From contig JAHLEH010000001.1 of assembly GCA_018883545.1 (NCBI GenBank), positions 186,001 to 250,000 on the forward strand: a stretch of DNA of 64,000 nucleotides, written 5' to 3'. Positions 59,473-64,000 of this stretch are shown here, piece by piece. The notes under the pieces are model-generated. The model made no database searches, was not told the origin of the DNA, and saw only the letters and a program-made list of their open reading frames with translations. Numbering within the stretch: position 1 is the first letter of the stretch; each line of letters begins with the position of its first letter. The translations under genes and the position numbers were made by a program. This stretch comes from Marixanthotalea marina. GTDB taxonomy: Bacteria > Bacteroidota > Bacteroidia > Flavobacteriales > Flavobacteriaceae.

Positions 59473-60348
59473 ATGAATAAAGAAATAACGACAGTTTTAG
59501 TAACTGGAGGGCAAGGGCAGTTAGCGTCTTGTATAAAGGATGTAGAGATTAAATACGATAATTTAAGCATTATTTATACTGATTCGCAAGACTTGAATGT
59601 TTGTGATTTAAGTCAAGTGCAATCGTTTTTTAAATCCCATGCTATTGATTACTGTATCAATTGTGCGGCTTATACGGCGGTTGATAAAGCTGAAACGGAG
59701 CGAGATATAGCGTTCAAAATAAATGCTGAAGGAGCCAAAAATTTAGCACTAGCCTGTAAAGAAAGCAGTGTTGTTTTAATTCATATTTCCACCGATTTTG
59801 TATTTGATGGTAGAAAAAAAGAGCCCTATTTGGAAACCGATACTCCAAATCCTCTGAGTGTATATGGAGCTTCAAAATTACAGGGGGAAATTGAAACACA
59901 AAACATATTGAAGGAACACTTTATTATTAGAACTTCTTGGCTGTATTCAGAGCATGGCCATAATTTCATGAAAACAATGTTGAAATTAGCTGAAACTAGA
60001 GATAAAATAAATGTAGTTTCAGATCAAATTGGGACACCAACTTATGCTGGAGATTTGGCCAAGATTATTTTAAAGACCATTGCAAGCAAAAACACCAATT
60101 ATGGTCTTTATCATTTCACCAACGGAGGAGAAATTAATTGGTATGGTTTTGCGAAGGCCATTTTTGAGTTGTCTGGTAAGCAAGTAAAGCTACATCCAAT
60201 TGCTACTGAGGGCTATCCAACAGCAGCCAAACGGCCGAGATACAGTGTTTTGGATAAAGAGAAAATAAAAACTGCTTTCAATATTGTTGAAATCCCAAAT
60301 TGGAACGATAGTTTAAAAAAAGTATTAAAAAAATGGATGAAAAATTAA
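59473..60348 (+). CDS. rfbD: dTDP-4-dehydrorhamnose reductase
   Basis: A 291-residue SDR-type reductase for the last step to dTDP-L-rhamnose, NADPH-dependent. The N-terminal VLVTGGQGQLASCIK is the cofactor site; NCAAYTAVDKAE and HISTDFVFDG precede the YGASKLQGE catalytic motif. Length is standard. Its 3' end overlaps the cysQ start by 16 bp, which links the rhamnose genes to the sulfate-activation genes in one transcription unit. Confidence 0.96.
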   Translation: MNKEITTVLVTGGQGQLASCIKDVEIKYDNLSIIYTDSQDLNVCDLSQVQSFFKSHAIDYCINCAAYTAVDKAETERDIAFKINAEGAKNLALACKESSVVLIHISTDFVFDGRKKEPYLETDTPNPLSVYGASKLQGEIETQNILKEHFIIRTSWLYSEHGHNFMKTMLKLAETRDKINVVSDQIGTPTYAGDLAKIILKTIASKNTNYGLYHFTNGGEINWYGFAKAIFELSGKQVKLHPIATEGYPTAAKRPRYSVLDKEKIKTAFNIVEIPNWNDSLKKVLKKWMKN

Positions 60349-61127
60349 AAGTCGCCATAGAGGCAGCATTAAGAGCGGGAGAAGAAATTTTAAAAATTTA
60401 CCACAAAGACTTTAATGTAGAATTCAAAAACGATAAATCACCTTTAACTGAAGCTGATTTAGAGTCCAATAAAATAATCGTAGACTATTTACAAACAACC
60501 AATATTCCAATTATAAGTGAAGAAAATAAGCAAATTGATTATGGTGTAAGGAAAAACTGGAAACAATGTTGGATTGTTGATCCTATAGATGGCACTAAAG
60601 AGTTTATAAAAAAAAACGGGGAGTTTACGGTAAATATCGCCTTAGTTGAAAACGGTGCAACCAAAATAGGTATTATTTATGTCCCCGTAACTAAGGAATT
60701 GTATTATACTAATTCAAAAAGCACTAAAGCTTTTAAAACGATCATTAACGATGGCCAAAATTTAGAAGAAATTTTATGTAGTGAAGATGACCTACTTGAA
60801 CCTTCATTTGGAAAATCTTCTAAAATTAAAGTTGTGGGGAGTCGCTCTCATATGAATCAGGATACTTTAGATTTCGTTGAAACACTTAAAAATAATGGTA
60901 AGGATGTCGAAATCGTATCGAAAGGAAGCTCTTTAAAATTTTGTTTAGTAGCTGAAGGAAAAGCAGATGTGTACCCAAGATTTGCACCCACCATGGAGTG
61001 GGATACAGCGGCGGGACAAGCTATTTGCGAAGCGGCTGGGTTAAAGGTAATTGACCAGAAAACAAATAAACCAATGCTTTACAATAGAGAAAATCTTTTA
61101 AATAATTATTTTCTTGTAACTAAGTAA
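60333..61127 (+). CDS. cysQ: 3'(2'),5'-bisphosphate nucleotidase
   Basis: A 264-residue inositol-monophosphatase-fold enzyme that hydrolyses 3'-phosphoadenosine 5'-phosphate (PAP) to AMP, clearing the by-product of PAPS-dependent reactions. Metal-binding motifs are LTEADLESNKIIVD, the ISEEN segment, WIVDPIDGTKEFIKK and APTMEWDTAAGQAI. It overlaps rfbD by 16 bp and the DUF2061 gene by one base. CysQ is useful where PAPS is consumed, in sulfate reduction or in sulfotransfer. Confidence 0.94.
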   Translation: MDEKLKVAIEAALRAGEEILKIYHKDFNVEFKNDKSPLTEADLESNKIIVDYLQTTNIPIISEENKQIDYGVRKNWKQCWIVDPIDGTKEFIKKNGEFTVNIALVENGATKIGIIYVPVTKELYYTNSKSTKAFKTIINDGQNLEEILCSEDDLLEPSFGKSSKIKVVGSRSHMNQDTLDFVETLKNNGKDVEIVSKGSSLKFCLVAEGKADVYPRFAPTMEWDTAAGQAICEAAGLKVIDQKTNKPMLYNRENLLNNYFLVTK

Positions 61128-61576
61128 TGCGTAAAAGTTTGTATAAAAGACATATTGCAAAAGCAGTTACTTGGCGCATTGTTGGGACTATCGATACCAT
61201 TTTGTTATCCTGGTTGATTTCGGGAAACCCATTTATTGGTTTAAAAATAGGTGCTTTTGAGGTTGTTACCAAAATGCTTTTGTATTATTGCCATGAACAA
61301 ATTTGGTTTAAGGTAAACATTGAAGAAAGCAAAAAGAGACATTTATTAAAAACAATCACATGGCGGATATTAGGAACCATAGATACCATGTTGTTGGCTT
61401 GGGTTATTACTGGAAATCCTTTAACAGGTTTGAGCATAGGCATAGCAGAAGTGATAACAAAAATGGTTTTGTATTATTTACATGAAAGAGTTTGGTATAA
61501 AATAGATTTTGGTTTAGAAAAACGAAGACGATTAAAAGAATGGAAAAAAACATCACAGCCCACGAATATAAAATAA
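61127..61576 (+). CDS. Tandem DUF2061 membrane protein
   Basis: A 149-residue protein with two copies of the DUF2061 domain (about 8-60 and 66-122). Each copy has TWRI(V/L)GTIDT, a hydrophobic stretch and EV(V/I)TKM-L-YY-HE--W. Each copy could form one or two membrane helices. Single-copy DUF2061 genes commonly lie beside cysC/cysD-type genes, but the function is not known to me; a role in sulfate handling is plausible. The gene overlaps cysQ by one base and cysC by 37 bp. Confidence 0.85.
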   Translation: MRKSLYKRHIAKAVTWRIVGTIDTILLSWLISGNPFIGLKIGAFEVVTKMLLYYCHEQIWFKVNIEESKKRHLLKTITWRILGTIDTMLLAWVITGNPLTGLSIGIAEVITKMVLYYLHERVWYKIDFGLEKRRRLKEWKKTSQPTNIK

Positions 61577-62142
61577 CACGATTACAACGTCAGGAATTAA
61601 ATGGCCATAATTCTTTTTTAGTGTTTTTTACAGGTTTATCAGGTTCAGGTAAATCGACTTTGGCAAATGCCTTAGAAGAAAAATTAAACTTTTCCAAAAT
61701 ACATACGTATGTCCTTGATGGCGATAACGTTAGACGAGGAATCAATAAGAATTTAGGATTTTCTCCCGAAGATCGTTCTGAAAACAATAGAAGAATCGGC
61801 GAGATTTCCAAGTTGTTTATAGATGCCGGTATTGTTGTGTTGGCGGCGTTTGTTGCGCCATATCAAAAAGACCGTCAATCTATATGCGATACAGTTGGTT
61901 CAGAAAACTTTATAGAAGTCTTTGTAAATACGAGTTTAGAAGAATGTGAAAAGCGCGATGTAAAAGGCTTGTATAAGAAAGCGAGAGCTGGAGAAATTAA
62001 AAATATGACAGGTGTTTCAGCGCCTTATGAAGCACCTATAAGTCCTGATGTTGAGGTGTCTCACTTAAATACTCTAGAGGAATCTGTTGAAATCATATTT
62101 CAAGCGGTTAAAGATAAATTAGAATTAAACACACATGAGTAA
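61540..62142 (+). CDS. cysC: Adenylylsulfate (APS) kinase
   Basis: A 200-residue P-loop kinase that phosphorylates APS to PAPS. The Walker A site is FTGLSGSGKSTLA (about 30-42), followed by LDGDNVRRGINKNLGFS, DRSENNRRIGE and the substrate-binding FVAPYQKDR. Length is normal. The start overlaps the DUF2061 gene by 37 bp and the end overlaps cysD by 8 bp, so the whole set is tightly coupled. PAPS is the donor for both sulfate reduction and sulfotransferases. Confidence 0.96.
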   Translation: MEKNITAHEYKITRLQRQELNGHNSFLVFFTGLSGSGKSTLANALEEKLNFSKIHTYVLDGDNVRRGINKNLGFSPEDRSENNRRIGEISKLFIDAGIVVLAAFVAPYQKDRQSICDTVGSENFIEVFVNTSLEECEKRDVKGLYKKARAGEIKNMTGVSAPYEAPISPDVEVSHLNTLEESVEIIFQAVKDKLELNTHE

Positions 62143-63040
62143 GTATTATTTGAATTATTTAGACGAATTAGAGTCTGAAGCAATTTACGTTTTAAGAGAA
62201 GTATGGGCACAATTTCAAAATCCAGTAATTTTATTTTCTGGAGGAAAAGATTCTATCGTGGTTACTCATTTAGCCAAAAAGGCCTTTTATCCTTCTAAAA
62301 TACCGTTTTCTTTAATGCATGTAGATACTGGACATAATTTTTCGGAAACCATAAAATTTAGAGATGATTTAATAAAAGAACTTGGTGTAAATCTTATCGT
62401 TGGTTCTGTTCAAGAATCTATTAATGAAGGTCGTGTGGCAGAAGAAAAAGGAAAGAATGCTACGCGTAATGCGCTTCAAATTACAACGCTTTTAGATGCT
62501 ATTGAATCGAACAAGGTCGATTGTGCTATTGGAGGAGGAAGACGAGATGAAGAAAAAGCAAGAGCTAAAGAACGATTCTTTTCTCATCGTGATGACTTTG
62601 GGCAATGGGATCCTAAAAACCAACGACCAGAATTATGGAATATCTTTAATGGAAAACATTTTGAAGGTGAACATTTTAGAGCATTTCCTATTAGTAACTG
62701 GACAGAAATGGATGTCTGGAATTATATTAAAAGAGAAAATATAGAAATACCATCACTTTATTTCGCTCATGAAAGAGAAGTGGTTTGGCGTCAAAATTCA
62801 TGGATTCCAAATTCAGAGTTTTTAAATCTCGAAGAAAACGAAGAAGTTGTTACAAAAAAAATACGTTTTAGAACCTTAGGTGATATCACTATAACAGGAG
62901 GAATTGAATCGGATGCCGATACGGTTGAAAAAATAGCTCAGGAAGTATCAGCTATGCGACAAACCGAGCGAGGAAACAGAAGTGATGATAAACGATCGGA
63001 ATCCGCTATGGAAGATCGTAAAAAGCAGGGGTATTTTTAA
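62135..63040 (+). CDS. cysD: Sulfate adenylyltransferase subunit 2
   Basis: A 301-residue subunit of ATP sulfurylase that with the GTPase CysN makes APS from ATP and sulfate. The PP-loop is LFSGGKDSIVVTHLA (about 33-47). Later MHVDTGHNFSETIKFRDD, GGRRDEEKARAKER and FPISNWTEMDVWNYI are family hallmarks. Length is usual. The cysN partner follows only after a 447-bp gap occupied by a four-helix-bundle gene. Confidence 0.97.
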   Translation: MSKYYLNYLDELESEAIYVLREVWAQFQNPVILFSGGKDSIVVTHLAKKAFYPSKIPFSLMHVDTGHNFSETIKFRDDLIKELGVNLIVGSVQESINEGRVAEEKGKNATRNALQITTLLDAIESNKVDCAIGGGRRDEEKARAKERFFSHRDDFGQWDPKNQRPELWNIFNGKHFEGEHFRAFPISNWTEMDVWNYIKRENIEIPSLYFAHEREVVWRQNSWIPNSEFLNLEENEEVVTKKIRFRTLGDITITGGIESDADTVEKIAQEVSAMRQTERGNRSDDKRSESAMEDRKKQGYF

Positions 63041-63047
63041 TTTGTAA

Positions 63048-63075
63048 GCTTTAAGCAGTAGGCTTTAAGCTGTAT
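63048..63075 (+). repeat. Tandem 14-bp degenerate repeat at the left edge of the second four-helix gene
   Basis: gctttaagcagtag (63048-63061) is followed directly by gctttaagctgtat (63062-63075). Related words (gcataaagcg, gcctaaagc) lie on the other side of the gene around 63452-63481, partly in inverted orientation. Confidence 0.4.
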
Positions 63076-63445
63076 GCGTTTTAAAATTGTTGCTAAATTG
63101 AGAGATTTTAAAAAATATGATGTTTGGAAGTTAAGTCATGAACTTACATTAGAAGTTTATGTCCAAACAGAAACTTTTCCTGATAAAGAAAAGTTTCAAA
63201 TAGTCTCTCAAATGCAAAGAGCCGCATATAGTGTACCTTCAAATTTTAGTGAGGGTTGCGGAAGAAAGTCTGATAAAGAGTTTTCAAGATTTATTCAAAT
63301 ATGCTTGGGTTCAGCTCATGAATTGGAATACTTCTTTATCCTTTCCAAGGATTTAAATTATATTTCAGAAGATGACTTCAATAGTTTATCTGAAAAAGTA
63401 AATATTATAAAACGAAAATTATATACATTAAATACAAAGCTATAG
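63074..63445 (+). CDS. Four-helix-bundle protein (S23/IVP family), copy 2
   Basis: A 123-residue relative of the protein at 57523. The aligned pattern is shared: DFKKYDVWKLSHELTLEVY, FPDKEKFQIVSQMQRAA-SVPSNFSEGCGRKSDKE, RFIQICLGSAHELE and DLNY. The start at ATG 63074 is chosen by length; the conserved part begins near LRDFKKYDVW. It separates cysD from cysN, whose products form one heterodimer and whose genes normally adjoin. Flanking short degenerate repeats support insertion as a unit. No role in sulfate metabolism is implied by its sequence. Confidence 0.87.
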   Translation: MRFKIVAKLRDFKKYDVWKLSHELTLEVYVQTETFPDKEKFQIVSQMQRAAYSVPSNFSEGCGRKSDKEFSRFIQICLGSAHELEYFFILSKDLNYISEDDFNSLSEKVNIIKRKLYTLNTKL

Positions 63446-63487
63446 TTATTTGCATAAAGCGAATGGCGTATGGCCTAAAGCAATATT

Positions 63488-64000
63488 ATGATAGATAATA
63501 ATCAATTATTACGTTTTACAACAGCAGGAAGTGTAGATGACGGAAAGAGTACATTAATAGGTCGCTTATTATACGATTCTAAATCTATTTTTGAAGATCA
63601 GTTAGAAGCTGTAGAAAATACCAGTAAGCGAAAAGGTCATGAAGGTGTCGATTTAGCCTTATTTACAGATGGTTTAAGAGACGAGCGTGAGCAAGGCATA
63701 ACTATTGATGTTGCTTACAGGTATTTTACAACACCAAAGCGTAAATTCATTATTGCAGATACACCAGGCCATATTCAGTATACCCGAAATATGGTTACGG
63801 GAGCATCAACGGCTAATGCGGCATTGATTTTAGTAGATGCCCGTCATGGTGTTATAGAGCAAACAAGAAGACATGCCTTCATCGCTTCGTTATTACAAAT
63901 TCCTCACATTATTGTTTGCGTAAACAAAATGGATTTAGTGGACTATAAGGAAGAGGCGTATAATAATGTTTTAAGTCAGTTTGAAGAGTTTTCATCAAAG
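63488..64000 (+). CDS. cysN: Sulfate adenylyltransferase subunit 1 (GTPase), N-terminal part
   Basis: The frame opens at ATG 63488 ([20 protein letters not shown]) and runs off the window after 171 codons. It is a translation-factor-type GTPase: G1 in [14 protein letters not shown], the switch/G2 region [17 protein letters not shown]3 in [10 protein letters not shown], and G4 in VNKMDLVD. CysN hydrolyses GTP to drive APS formation by CysD. Being incomplete, it cannot be checked for a fused APS kinase; since cysC is separate upstream, a fusion is unlikely. Confidence 0.95.
   Translation, partial: MIDNNQLLRFTTAGSVDDGKSTLIGRLLYDSKSIFEDQLEAVENTSKRKGHEGVDLALFTDGLRDEREQGITIDVAYRYFTTPKRKFIIADTPGHIQYTRNMVTGASTANAALILVDARHGVIEQTRRHAFIASLLQIPHIIVCVNKMDLVDYKEEAYNNVLSQFEEFSSK

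Noticed and set aside
1-64000. CRISPR arrays, rRNA operons, complete insertion sequences, prophage genes
   Set aside because: None seen: no regularly spaced repeats with unique spacers, no transposase or phage structural genes, no rRNA sequence.

Overview
The window is A+T-rich chromosomal DNA from a member of the Bacteroidota, almost certainly a marine-type Flavobacteriaceae. The evidence is TAnnTTTG promoter elements, a type IX secretion sorting domain, TonB receptor + DUF4249 and DUF4175/DUF4837/DUF6909 genes, a GlnRS with a C-terminal extension, and two four-helix-bundle (S23/IVP) genes. No rRNA, CRISPR array, prophage or full insertion sequence was seen. There is one tRNA (Cys-GCA).

Layout. 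0-3.7 kb: end of an MBL-fold hydrolase, then lipoprotein S8 and M1 peptidases. 3.9-5.6 kb: a small accessory islet (XRE-ImmA/IrrE metallopeptidase + DUF4411 PIN-like protein). 5.8-13.6 kb: a GH67/GH20-like lipoprotein, rnpA, DUF4349, S41 peptidase, tandem OmpA protein and a secreted LRR protein. 13.6-15.7 kb: minus-strand run rpiB, CDF transporter, ElaA-like GNAT and a DUF1330-like protein. 15.7-16.4 kb: a 659-bp extremely A+T-rich gap with a perfect DnaA box; strand composition switches around it, so I propose it as oriC. 16.4-25.4 kb: rnr, GIN-domain protein, LysE, tRNA-Cys, folB, Zn-ribbon protein, glnS, an ECF sigma/putative anti-sigma operon and DUF1761. 25.4-30.5 kb: FemAB-like transferase, a two-component pair, and small secreted or membrane proteins. 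30.5-37.6 kb: SPFH protein, PorT-like barrel, gltX, a large DUF4175 protein and ybeY.

37.6-41.2 kb: mnmG bracketed by two identical parS-like sites, then a methyltransferase and a Skp-like lipoprotein. 41.3-45.6 kb: a LytTR regulator, a TonB receptor and a DUF4249 lipoprotein; the receptor promoter region carries two direct repeats spaced as expected for LytTR binding. 45.6-55.3 kb: holB, pgk, an MltD-like transglycosylase, DUF4837, tatA, M23 peptidase, GH3-like enzyme and DUF6909. 55.3-64 kb: a surface polysaccharide block (Wzz-like protein, rfbBACD) running into sulfate activation (cysQ, DUF2061, cysC, cysD, cysN).

The most notable observations are the oriC/parS neighbourhood; a palindromic intergenic repeat that sits in frame inside rnr; two related four-helix-bundle genes wedged between genes that normally adjoin (rfbB/rfbA and cysD/cysN); the LytTR repeat pair; and a small secreted protein with three LTGPA repeats behind a perfect 10-bp palindrome.
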